From an uncultured Pseudomonadota bacterium (lineage in GTDB: Bacteria > Pseudomonadota > Gammaproteobacteria > Steroidobacterales > Steroidobacteraceae), in assembly GCA_903828595.1 (NCBI GenBank), contig CAIKMS010000033.1, forward strand, positions 248,001-312,000: a DNA stretch of 64,000 nt. The letters run 5' to 3'. Positions 45,790-53,282 of the stretch are shown piece by piece. The number at the start of each line of letters is the position of its first letter. The first letter of the stretch is position 1. The position numbers were made by a program, and so were the translations under genes. Below the pieces are notes generated by a model that was given only the letters and a program-made list of their open reading frames with translations, searched no databases and was not told where the DNA came from.

Positions 45790-46780
45790 CACTGCACTGG
45801 ATCACTATCTACAACCCTTGCTGCCCTTGTTAGGCGCTGATTCAGTCACCGAGCTGTGTATCAATCAGCCGCAACAAATCTGGGTGGAAGCAGTTGGCGG
45901 CTGGCGCAGTGTACCTGCTGGCTGGGCAACCTATGAATGGGCGATGCATTTGGCCCACCTTTTGGCCACAGCCAGCCAACAACGACTGACGCCGCAGCAT
46001 CCGTTGCTGTCGGCGTCGTTGCCTACGGGAGAGCGCGTTCAAGTGGTCGTGCCTCCTGCGACGTCGGCCGGCTCGGTGGCTGTCGCTATTCGGAAGAACT
46101 CTCAGAGTAGGTGCTCATTGGATCAATTATTGGAGCTGGGCTTTGCGAACCATTGCTTAGTGGCGGAGGAAGGGGTTAAAAAAAACAGTCTGCTGGCGCA
46201 AGCTTATGCGACGCGCAACTGGGGTGAATTTTTGCGCCTTGCCGTGCGAAGCCGACAGAATATTTTAGTGTCAGGGCCTACCGGGTCGGGCAAGACCACG
46301 TTGACCCGCGCGCTGATCGGTGAAATTGATCCGTCCGAACGACTGGTCACCATTGAAGATGCACCTGAACTAGAACTGTCGGAAGAACTCAATGCCGTAC
46401 GGTTGTTTTACTCGAAGGACGATCAGGGTTTATCGCGGTTAACGCCTAAGCATTTGTTGGAGGCATGCCTTCGTCTGCGGCCCGAACGAATTTTACTGGC
46501 CGAGCTGCGTGGAGGTGAGGCATACCAATACCTGCGTGCCGTGAATAGCGGCCATCCCGGTTCAATTACCAGTATTCACGCGAGTTCGTGTCGCTTGGCT
46601 TTTGAGCAACTAGCGCTGTTGGTTAAGGAGAGCGAGGCTGGACGGGAGATGCCTGGCGAGGACATACACGACTTGCTCAAAAAGGTTGTGGATGTGGTTG
46701 TCCATTGTGAGCGGCTTGCAGGACGACGCTACATTCGTGAACTTTGGTGGCGAGACGCGCCGACAACGCTGGACGGCTAA
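45779..46780 (+). CDS. virB11: T4SS hexameric ATPase VirB11
   Basis: This is a 333-residue traffic ATPase with Walker A 'VSGPTGSGKTTLTRALIG' (about residues 164-181), the Asp box 'LVTIEDAPEL' and the His box 'VNSGHPGSITSIHASS'. It is the last gene of the virB operon and marks the right edge of the plasmid genes. No virB1-type transglycosylase gene is present in the operon. Confidence 0.93.
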   Translation: MSSSTALDHYLQPLLPLLGADSVTELCINQPQQIWVEAVGGWRSVPAGWATYEWAMHLAHLLATASQQRLTPQHPLLSASLPTGERVQVVVPPATSAGSVAVAIRKNSQSRCSLDQLLELGFANHCLVAEEGVKKNSLLAQAYATRNWGEFLRLAVRSRQNILVSGPTGSGKTTLTRALIGEIDPSERLVTIEDAPELELSEELNAVRLFYSKDDQGLSRLTPKHLLEACLRLRPERILLAELRGGEAYQYLRAVNSGHPGSITSIHASSCRLAFEQLALLVKESEAGREMPGEDIHDLLKKVVDVVVHCERLAGRRYIRELWWRDAPTTLDG

Positions 46781-46916
46781 ACATCTGCCCGCAGGCGCAT
46801 CAGTGGTTTGAATGTAGAATAAATCAGCCAGTCAGGCCAAGAGCCTTTACCCGCTCAGCGCAGTTCCCAGACTCGCTGGAATGGATAGCCTGTAGACGTT
46901 GGGGTGGTCGGCGAGG

Positions 46917-46943
46917 CCCGGTTTACACAGTGGGTAAACCGGG
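46917..46943. repeat. Perfect hairpin downstream of virB11
   Basis: CCCGGTTTAC (46917-46926) and GTAAACCGGG (46934-46943) form a perfect 10-bp stem with a 7-base loop. It stands 137 bp after virB11 between two short genes. There is no T-run on either strand, so intrinsic termination is unlikely. Binding by a dimeric protein, or a recombination site at the plasmid edge, is possible. Confidence 0.5.
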
Positions 46944-46996
46944 AAACCTTCTCATGATCAATAAAATTCAAGAGGGCTTGGGTTACCAAGCACTCA

Positions 46997-47170
46997 TTAG
47001 CCGACGCGAAGGCTGATTTCGAGCTGGCTGGCTTTGAGGCGAATCGCCACTTCGGTGCGACGTAACTGCGTTGCAATCTCACGCGCCGACTTTTTGCCTG
47101 CCAGTTTTTTCAAAACTTTCAGGTCGGAATCTGTCCAGTAAATAATCTTTTTCGCTGCGCGCTTTTTCAT
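46997..47170 (-). CDS. Small HTH (SANT/GcrA-like) DNA-binding protein
   Basis: This 57-residue basic protein begins with Lys/Arg-rich residues, then 'IYWTDSDLKVLKKLAGKKSAREIATQLRRTEVAIRLKASQLEI'. The Trp-anchored three-helix pattern is seen in many small Myb/SANT- or GcrA-like proteins. A longer frame upstream to 47251 exists, but the ATG at 47170 has GGAG nine bases upstream and matches the usual length. It lies just outside the plasmid segment. The target is unknown. Confidence 0.65.
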   Translation of the reverse strand: MKKRAAKKIIYWTDSDLKVLKKLAGKKSAREIATQLRRTEVAIRLKASQLEISLRVG

Positions 47171-47398
47171 GGTGAGCCACTCCGGCATTACAGGGGCCGC
47201 GGAGTCTACGCTAGCTACGCGTAAGAGCAATGCGTAGTCACATCGTTTCACCAGAAATGTGGATGCTTGCGGTGCTTATACAAAGGCGTACTGATCGCTG
47301 TCCTGTGCAGTAGCTTCGAGGCAGCGACTGACCGGTTACCCGATAGCCAAACTGTAATAAAGGCAGCGTTATGATGAAGCGGTAGAAGCCAGACAGAC

Positions 47399-47426
47399 AA
47401 AAAAAACCCCGCGCAAGCACGGGGTT
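47399..47426 (-). terminator. Rho-independent terminator on the minus strand
   Basis: Read on the minus strand, AACCCCG (47426-47420), an 8-base loop and CGGGGTT (47411-47405) form a GC-rich stem, and eight T (47406-47399) follow. No protein gene on the minus strand ends here, so it most likely terminates a short RNA. Confidence 0.7.
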
Positions 47427-47506
47427 GAATGCACTCCATCTTGGAACTGGAGAGCTAGGGGTTGGCAACGGGACATACAGACACGACTGCAAAGAGCCCA
47501 CCGCCA
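47399..47506 (-). ncRNA. Putative small RNA
   Basis: A minus-strand promoter candidate, TAGACA (47541-47536), 17 bp, CATATT (47518-47513), predicts a start near 47506. The strong terminator ends about 107 bases later. No known RNA family was recognised. The call rests on the promoter-terminator pairing. Confidence 0.35.
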
Positions 47507-47720
47507 TTTAACAATATGTCGTTTATGGGGCCGCTTGTCTAGAGGTGGCCCTGTCTTATTTCCTTTAAAACCCGAATCTTGCGTAGCTCTAGCGCTACCC
47601 ATCGCGGAGCCGCCGGGTGGATGACTGGCTCGTTTTTCAGGGTGAATCTTGCCGCCCATCACGTTGTGATAAGGTTGCCCACCCTCCCTGCAACGGGCCG
47701 GTGCACGAGGCCTCATCTTG

Positions 47721-49448
47721 ATGAAAACTTACGATTTAGCCCTAAAGAAGCTATTAGCGGCCACTCTAGTGCTGCTACTTAGCGCCTGCAGCGTCAAAAG
47801 CACGATCGTAGCCACGAGTACTACTGCCCCCGATGTGACTCATCTGTACGTCACCGTCTCGGCGGTATGGCTTAACCCTTCAGCCAGCGCCCAAGCCGGC
47901 GATGGATCCTGGACCCGAGTCACGCTCAATAAGCCAGTTACCGTGGATTTGTACGATCCAACGCACTACACGCTGCGCACGATAATCAGCAATGCCAATC
48001 TGCCGGCTGGAACCTATGCGCAGATGCGATGGTTATTAGTGAGTAATTCCGCGGCGTTGGCTAATTCGGCGTCAAGTTTAGGTTTGGCTTATAACAACCT
48101 TGTGGAATTTAACTCGGCGAACTCAACCCAGACGGTGCCGCTAGAGTTTCCAACGCAGGCCCAATCATTATTGATACCCAGTGACGTGGTGATTAGCGGA
48201 TCTGCCTCTAGCGGACAATCAGTGGTGGACACGCTGGTTTTGAGCTTAGATGCTCTTCGTCACGTGAACTACCTCACGCAGACTTTTGCTAACGGCAGTA
48301 AGCAGACGTTTGCGATGTTGTCAGCACCCGCGAGCGCTCTTTTGGCGACAAAGTCAGGTGCTATTTCGGGTAGTTTGGATCTGTCCTCTATTGATACCGC
48401 GGTGTTGGGTAGCCAGGGCTTAATTGCCACAGCACAAGTCTTAGCTGCCGACGGCAGTCGGCACATCGCCGTTGGCTCGGCCGTGGTGCAGGTCAGTGGT
48501 ACAACCGGCACTTTCACCCTTTATCCACTCCCGTTATCGAGTTCCGGGACGACAACCTACGACGTGGTTATCCATGGGCCGGGGGTCGCACCGATACTAA
48601 TTCAATCGGTCCCGGCAAGTGCTGGCTCTACGGGCACCTCGATACAGAGCCAATCCCTGGCCGTGCAACCGGCTTCGGTTTATTCGGTGACGATGCCGCG
48701 CGTGACGACCAATGCCGCCGGGCAGGTTTTTACTGGTAACAGTCAGGCCAACACCTTACCTGCCGGCGCTGATGTCGGTTTTTTCGAGACGATTCGTTCG
48801 GCCTCACCCGCGCCTTACCTGATTGAGAGCGCCTCCTTAAATCCCCTCACGCGGCAATTTTCGGCAACCGATTCCACGGACCCCATCGTCAGCGACACGG
48901 CCTGGTTGCTATCCAATAGCCCAGTATGGGTAGGTGCCTATAACGGTGGCAGTGCGATTACGCTGACTAACGCCGTACCCGCAGAGGGTGCCGGCGCGTA
49001 TTTGGTTGCAGCGAGCGCACCGCTATATACCGATGGCGCCTTAACTCTGCGCGTAAACCCGATCGCCACCACAGCGACGCCTACGCCGCTCTACCCGGCC
49101 GTGCCGGTCTCGGCCAGCGGCATAGTCACCAACGTGGCTGTTACCCTGTTGCCATCAACGCTGCGCTATGACCGCGGTACCTTATTGTTCAGTGCGGGCG
49201 GGAAAGTCGTACAGGCTGTGGATTTGGCGGCGGCGTTACTCGCCGGCGCCGGCGACGCGCCAATCACGGTCACGGTATACGGTGTGCCTACTGGGGGATT
49301 AAGCGGATCGTATCGTTCGGCTGTCTACGATGTTGAAGCGCGCGTGTGGAACTCTGGTAATCCCAGCCAGGCGGTTAGATACAGCTGGATTAGCGGTGTG
49401 GACCTAAGTTCAGGCTTGACCTCTACCTTATCGCTGAACTTGCCCTAA
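47721..49448 (+). CDS. Large DUF4382-type lipoprotein
   Basis: This is a 575-residue lipoprotein with lipobox 'LLLSAC' (Cys near residue 23). The first ~170 residues ('VTHLYVTVSAVWLNPSASAQ', 'KPVTVDLYDPTHYTLRTIISNANLPAGTYAQMRWLL') fit DUF4382. The remaining ~400 residues are beta-rich, low in Cys, Ser/Thr/Ala-rich, with immunoglobulin-like repeats ('TGTFTLYPLPLSSSGTTTYDVVIHGPG'). It is probably surface- or periplasm-exposed. The ATG at 47721 is preferred over the adjacent TTG. Confidence 0.72.
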   Translation: MKTYDLALKKLLAATLVLLLSACSVKSTIVATSTTAPDVTHLYVTVSAVWLNPSASAQAGDGSWTRVTLNKPVTVDLYDPTHYTLRTIISNANLPAGTYAQMRWLLVSNSAALANSASSLGLAYNNLVEFNSANSTQTVPLEFPTQAQSLLIPSDVVISGSASSGQSVVDTLVLSLDALRHVNYLTQTFANGSKQTFAMLSAPASALLATKSGAISGSLDLSSIDTAVLGSQGLIATAQVLAADGSRHIAVGSAVVQVSGTTGTFTLYPLPLSSSGTTTYDVVIHGPGVAPILIQSVPASAGSTGTSIQSQSLAVQPASVYSVTMPRVTTNAAGQVFTGNSQANTLPAGADVGFFETIRSASPAPYLIESASLNPLTRQFSATDSTDPIVSDTAWLLSNSPVWVGAYNGGSAITLTNAVPAEGAGAYLVAASAPLYTDGALTLRVNPIATTATPTPLYPAVPVSASGIVTNVAVTLLPSTLRYDRGTLLFSAGGKVVQAVDLAAALLAGAGDAPITVTVYGVPTGGLSGSYRSAVYDVEARVWNSGNPSQAVRYSWISGVDLSSGLTSTLSLNLP

Positions 49449-49454
49449 AACGCA

Positions 49455-50681
49455 CTAATGCCTCGGTGCCAGCGGCTGGCCAGCGACAACGGTCTGGATG
49501 CAGCGTTGCCCACCCACCCAATACGCCAAGTCACGCGGATGCGTGATATCCCAGACGGCGAAGTCAGCGCGTCGTCCCCGTTGCAGCGTACCGCGATCGG
49601 CAAGCCCCAAGGCTTTGGCCGCGTTGCGCGTTACACCGTGTACGGCCTCTAAGGGCGATAAGCCGAACAACGCACAGCCCAACGGCATCATCAGGCTTAG
49701 TGAGGTCACCGGGCTGGATCCGGGGTTGCAGTCCGTGGAAAGGGCGATCGGTACGCCTGCCTCACGGAACTGCGCGACCGGTGGCTTCTGCGTTTCGTTG
49801 AGCAACAAGAACGCGCCCGGCAGCAGGACGGCCGTCGTTTGTGCGGCTGCCATGGCGCGCACACCGTGTGCTGAGGTGTATTCAACATGATCGGCCGACA
49901 ACGCGCCGTACTGCGCGGCGAGTGCGGCCGAGTCCATATCGGATAATTGATCGGCGTGTACCTTCACGCTTAGACCCGCCTCTTTGGCCACCCGCAAGGC
50001 TCGTTCGCATTCGTCACGTGTGAAGGCGATGGTCTCGCAAAACACGTCAACGGCAGTGGCGAGTTTTTCTTCGACGGCGCGTGGAATCAACTCCTCGCAC
50101 ACCAGATCGACGTAGCCAGCACGATTGCTGGCGTAGTCGGCTGGTAAAGCATGCAAAGCCAGCAGCGTGGGCACCACCGCGACTTGCAGCTGTTCGCCTA
50201 GTTTTTTTGCGGCGCGCAGTTGTTTCAGCTCAGCCTCCACGTTTAAGCCGTACCCGGATTTAATCTCCAGCGTTGTCACGCCGTCGGCCACCAGCGCTTG
50301 GCCGCGTGGCAAGGCAGCGCTCACCAACTCATCGACTGACAGGTTTTGCGTCATGGTGACCGTGGAACGGATTCCGCCACCGGCCGCTGAGATCGCAGCA
50401 TAGGTAGCGCCTTGAGCACGCATGGCTTGATCCAGCGTACGATCGCCGCCAAAGACTAGGTGGGTGTGACAGTCGATCAGCCCGGGAGTAACCCAGTGCC
50501 CGTGTCCGGAGTACACCTCACGTGCGAGAGCCTCGGGGGCGGCGGTGAGTTCGGATTGGGGTCCGATCCAGGCGATATGACCCTGGTTGACGGCAATGGC
50601 CGCGTTTTCTAGGCAGCCATAGTCAATGCTCTGGGGATCCAAGGTGGCCGCGTGCAAATTGATCCACAGCTGATCCCACAT
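49455..50681 (-). CDS. hutI: Imidazolonepropionase
   Basis: This 408-residue amidohydrolase has the metal motif 'GLIDCHTHLVFGGDR' (HxH, residues 73-87), 'SGYGLNVEAELKQLRA', 'KVHADQLSDM' and 'STDCNPGSSP' (Asp ligand). It opens imidazolonepropionate to formiminoglutamate in histidine degradation. It is divergent from hutF, with a 94-bp shared gap, and convergent with the DUF4382 lipoprotein gene, 6 bp apart. Confidence 0.94.
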   Translation of the reverse strand: MWDQLWINLHAATLDPQSIDYGCLENAAIAVNQGHIAWIGPQSELTAAPEALAREVYSGHGHWVTPGLIDCHTHLVFGGDRTLDQAMRAQGATYAAISAAGGGIRSTVTMTQNLSVDELVSAALPRGQALVADGVTTLEIKSGYGLNVEAELKQLRAAKKLGEQLQVAVVPTLLALHALPADYASNRAGYVDLVCEELIPRAVEEKLATAVDVFCETIAFTRDECERALRVAKEAGLSVKVHADQLSDMDSAALAAQYGALSADHVEYTSAHGVRAMAAAQTTAVLLPGAFLLLNETQKPPVAQFREAGVPIALSTDCNPGSSPVTSLSLMMPLGCALFGLSPLEAVHGVTRNAAKALGLADRGTLQRGRRADFAVWDITHPRDLAYWVGGQRCIQTVVAGQPLAPRH

Positions 50682-50775
50682 TGTGCATAACTCCTGTTCA
50701 TTGTCAGTCGGGTTTGCTTATATAGCAGGATGGTGCGCCTGACGGGGCGTTTCCTTTGCTCTGGAGGCTAGAAAA

Positions 50776-52146
50776 GTGAGACTGGTATTTGAGCGTGCCC
50801 TAGTGGCCGGGTCGGTGGTGCGTGGCGTGACCGTCGATGTGGCTTGTGACGGCACGATTGCCCACGTAGGTAGGGTCACCCCTCAGGAGTCCGGCCCGGT
50901 CATTGCCGGTTTAGCGCTTCCGGGAATGCCGAATTTGCATAGCCATGCCTTCCAGCGTGCGATGGCTGGTACGGCAGAAACTGCGGGTGCGACCAATGAC
51001 TCATTTTGGACATGGCGGGACACCATGTACCGTTTTGTCGATCGCTTGAGTCCCCAAGACGTACGTGCGATCGGCGCCTACGCCTATTTGGAAATGCTCA
51101 AAGCCGGCTACACGGCGGTTGCTGAGTTTCATTATCTACACCATCAAGCTGACGGCACGGCCTACACTAACCCTGCCGAATTAGCGGTCGCTATTCGTGA
51201 GGCGGCAGCAAGCACCGGTATTCGCCAGACCTTACTGCCCAGCCTGTACCAAACCGGCGGCTTTGGCGGCGTTGCGCCGCGCGCGGCCCAGCGGCGTTTC
51301 GTCCATAGTGCGGATGCCTTCCTGCGTTTGTTTGAACAACTGCATACTCAGGCAGATTCGTTACGCAGCACGGGAATTGCCTTGCACAGTCTTCGCGCTG
51401 TGCCCGCCCAAGTGCTGCAGGAGGTCGTAGCCGCTGTTCGCCATCTGAATCGATCCGCGCCTGTCCATATTCATGTAGCCGAGCAGCAGCAAGAAGTCGT
51501 AGATTGCTTAGAGGCTACCGGTCAGCGTCCCGTGGCCTATCTCATGGGCTTGGATGTGGTGGATCGAAATTGGTGCTTAGTACACGCCACGCACGTCGAT
51601 GCTCAGGAGATGGCGGCTATCGCCCGTAGTCAGGCGGTGGTCGGCCTGTGCCTTACGACCGAAGCCAATCTCGGTGACGGTCGTTTTGCGCTGGATGAGT
51701 TGCTCACCTTGAGGGGCTTTTTTGGTATCGGTTCGGACAGTCATGTATCGATTGATCCGCGCGAAGAGCTACGCCTGGCTGAATATAACTTGCGCCTGTG
51801 GCGGCAACAGCGGGCGGTAATCCGCTCGGATGAGCAAAAACATTGCGGAACCCTGCTTTATGAAACCGCCCTGGCTGGCGGTGCGCGTGCGCTGGGGCGA
51901 TCCGAGGCGGTAGGGTTTACCGTTGGCGCGGATGCCGATGTGGTGGTGCTAGACACCGAGCAGGCCGCGATGGCGGGTGTGCAGGATGATGCACTGGTCG
52001 ATCAGTATATTTTCGCACCACGTCCCGGTCTGGTGCGCGATGTCATGGTTGGTGGTCAGTGGGTCGTTCAACAATCCCAACACGCGGCGCAATTACGGAT
52101 TGAACGCGACTACGTCGAAGCCTTGCAACGGTTGCAGGCGCTTTAA
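50776..52146 (+). CDS. hutF: Formimidoylglutamate deiminase
   Basis: This is a 456-residue amidohydrolase with 'MPNLHSHAFQRAMAG' (HxH), 'VHIHVAEQQQEVVDC', 'LVHATHVDAQEM' and 'GIGSDSHVSIDPREELR'. It deaminates N-formimidoylglutamate to N-formylglutamate, the substrate of HutG. Its presence defines the five-step (HutF/HutG) histidine route rather than the HutE-type formimidoylglutamase route. The start is GTG with GGAGG eight bases upstream. It is followed 27 bp later by an aldo/keto reductase gene. Confidence 0.93.
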   Translation: MRLVFERALVAGSVVRGVTVDVACDGTIAHVGRVTPQESGPVIAGLALPGMPNLHSHAFQRAMAGTAETAGATNDSFWTWRDTMYRFVDRLSPQDVRAIGAYAYLEMLKAGYTAVAEFHYLHHQADGTAYTNPAELAVAIREAAASTGIRQTLLPSLYQTGGFGGVAPRAAQRRFVHSADAFLRLFEQLHTQADSLRSTGIALHSLRAVPAQVLQEVVAAVRHLNRSAPVHIHVAEQQQEVVDCLEATGQRPVAYLMGLDVVDRNWCLVHATHVDAQEMAAIARSQAVVGLCLTTEANLGDGRFALDELLTLRGFFGIGSDSHVSIDPREELRLAEYNLRLWRQQRAVIRSDEQKHCGTLLYETALAGGARALGRSEAVGFTVGADADVVVLDTEQAAMAGVQDDALVDQYIFAPRPGLVRDVMVGGQWVVQQSQHAAQLRIERDYVEALQRLQAL

Positions 52147-52173
52147 AAAAACCGGTAGCGCAGAGAACTGTCT

Positions 52174-53178
52174 ATGAAACAAACGCGTTTAGGCTTTACT
52201 GGACCCACTACTGCCGCCATCGGCCTAGGCTGCATGGGAATGTCGGATTTTTACGGTCCTGCTGATCGTGCAGAAAGTCTGGCGACGATTCATGCGTCAC
52301 TTGAGCAGGGGATTACCTTACTCGATACCGGTGACTTCTATGGCATGGGCCATAATGAACTACTGATTGAGGAAGCGTTGCGTGGTCATTCTCGTGAGCG
52401 GGTGCTGCTGAGTGTAAAATTCGGTGCCTTGCGTGATCCGGCAGGAGCTTGGACGGGCTATGACTCGAGACCGGCGGCTGTAAAGAATTTCATCGCTTAC
52501 ACGCTCAAGCGTTTAGGGACCGATTACATCGATATTTACCGTCCAGCCCGACTCGATCCTCAGGTGCCGATCGAAGAGACCGTGGGTGCTATTGCTGATC
52601 TTATTAAGGCCGGGTATGTGCGGCATATCGGTCTGTCGGAAGTCAGTGCATTGACGATCAGACGGGCAGCGGCCGTGCATCCGATTGCCGACTTGCAGAT
52701 TGAATACTCTCTGGCGTCGCGGGGTATCGAACAGACGATTTTGCCGACCTGCCGCGAGTTAGGCATTGGCATTACAGCTTATGGCGTGCTTTCACGCGGT
52801 TTAATCAGCGGTCATTGGTCCAAAGACCGTCCTACGGCCAATACGTTTTGGGCACGTAGTCCGCGGTTTAACGGTGAGAACTTAGATCAAAACTTAGCTT
52901 TGGTTGAACAGCTGCGTCAGGTCGCAACTAAGATCAATGCCAGCGTGGCACAGGTGGCTATTGCATGGGTGATGTCCAAGGGCACCGACATTGTGCCGCT
53001 CATTGGTGCGCGACGCCGTGATCGACTCAGCGAAGCGCTAGGTGCTTTGGATCTCTCGTTATCTTCCGAGCAATGTCGGGCTCTAGAGGAGGCCCTGCCT
53101 GCGCAAGCCATAGCCGGAGGGCGCTATGCCGATGCACAGTTATTGCATTTGGATAGCGAGCACCCCGCTCAAAGCTAG
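52174..53178 (+). CDS. Aldo/keto reductase with altered catalytic His
   Basis: This is a 334-residue TIM-barrel AKR. Asp and Tyr of the tetrad are in 'LLDTGDFYGMGHNELL' and Lys in 'LLSVKFGAL'. The fourth residue (His in '...QHR.D') is Ala in 'DIYRPARLDPQVPIEET'. From memory, close relatives share the 'RPARLDP' form, so this looks like a subfamily trait. The NADPH-binding 'LIGARRRDRLSEALGAL' is intact. It is probably cotranscribed with hutF, but no role in histidine degradation is known. Confidence 0.85.
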   Translation: MKQTRLGFTGPTTAAIGLGCMGMSDFYGPADRAESLATIHASLEQGITLLDTGDFYGMGHNELLIEEALRGHSRERVLLSVKFGALRDPAGAWTGYDSRPAAVKNFIAYTLKRLGTDYIDIYRPARLDPQVPIEETVGAIADLIKAGYVRHIGLSEVSALTIRRAAAVHPIADLQIEYSLASRGIEQTILPTCRELGIGITAYGVLSRGLISGHWSKDRPTANTFWARSPRFNGENLDQNLALVEQLRQVATKINASVAQVAIAWVMSKGTDIVPLIGARRRDRLSEALGALDLSLSSEQCRALEEALPAQAIAGGRYADAQLLHLDSEHPAQS

Positions 53179-53282
53179 TGTCTAAAGACCCGTGACTCGC
53201 TGGCCTTAGCGGGTTAACTGGGCACGAAGAAGCGCGTAGTTTAAAAATTTGTCTTCCGGTTAATTTTTTCATGGGTGGGCGG

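Larger units (their letters stand above)
27398..46780. mobile_element. Plasmid-type conjugative segment (coupling protein, relaxase, par, rep, iterons, virB2-11)
   Basis: From the TraD/VirD4 gene to virB11 the segment holds every class of conjugative plasmid gene: relaxase, coupling protein, replication initiator with iterons, two partition systems and a near-complete P-type T4SS. No integrase, transposase or direct repeat at the edges was found. Chromosome-type catabolic genes flank both sides. It may be an integrated plasmid or the backbone of a large replicon. The borders are drawn at the outermost plasmid genes. The four genes at 30202-33319 look like cargo. Confidence 0.75.
47171..47720. 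other. Intergenic region containing a putative small RNA
   Basis: There is no convincing coding region in these 550 bases. On the minus strand a promoter-like pair (47541-47536 and 47518-47513) precedes a terminator (47426-47399); see those entries. The rest contains nothing that I can identify. Confidence 0.5.

Noticed and set aside
46744-47016. 90-codon frame overlapping the end of virB11
   Set aside because: It reads through the 10-bp hairpin, lacks a ribosome-binding site and overlaps the HTH gene.
47369-47716. 115-codon minus-strand frame next to the DUF4382 gene
   Set aside because: It runs through the terminator stem and T-run and has no recognisable domain; a short RNA explains the signals better.
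50715-50727. TGCTTATATAGCA dyad between hutI and hutF
   Set aside because: The arms are only four bases and do not match the HutC-like dyad seen before hutC, so I do not call it an operator.
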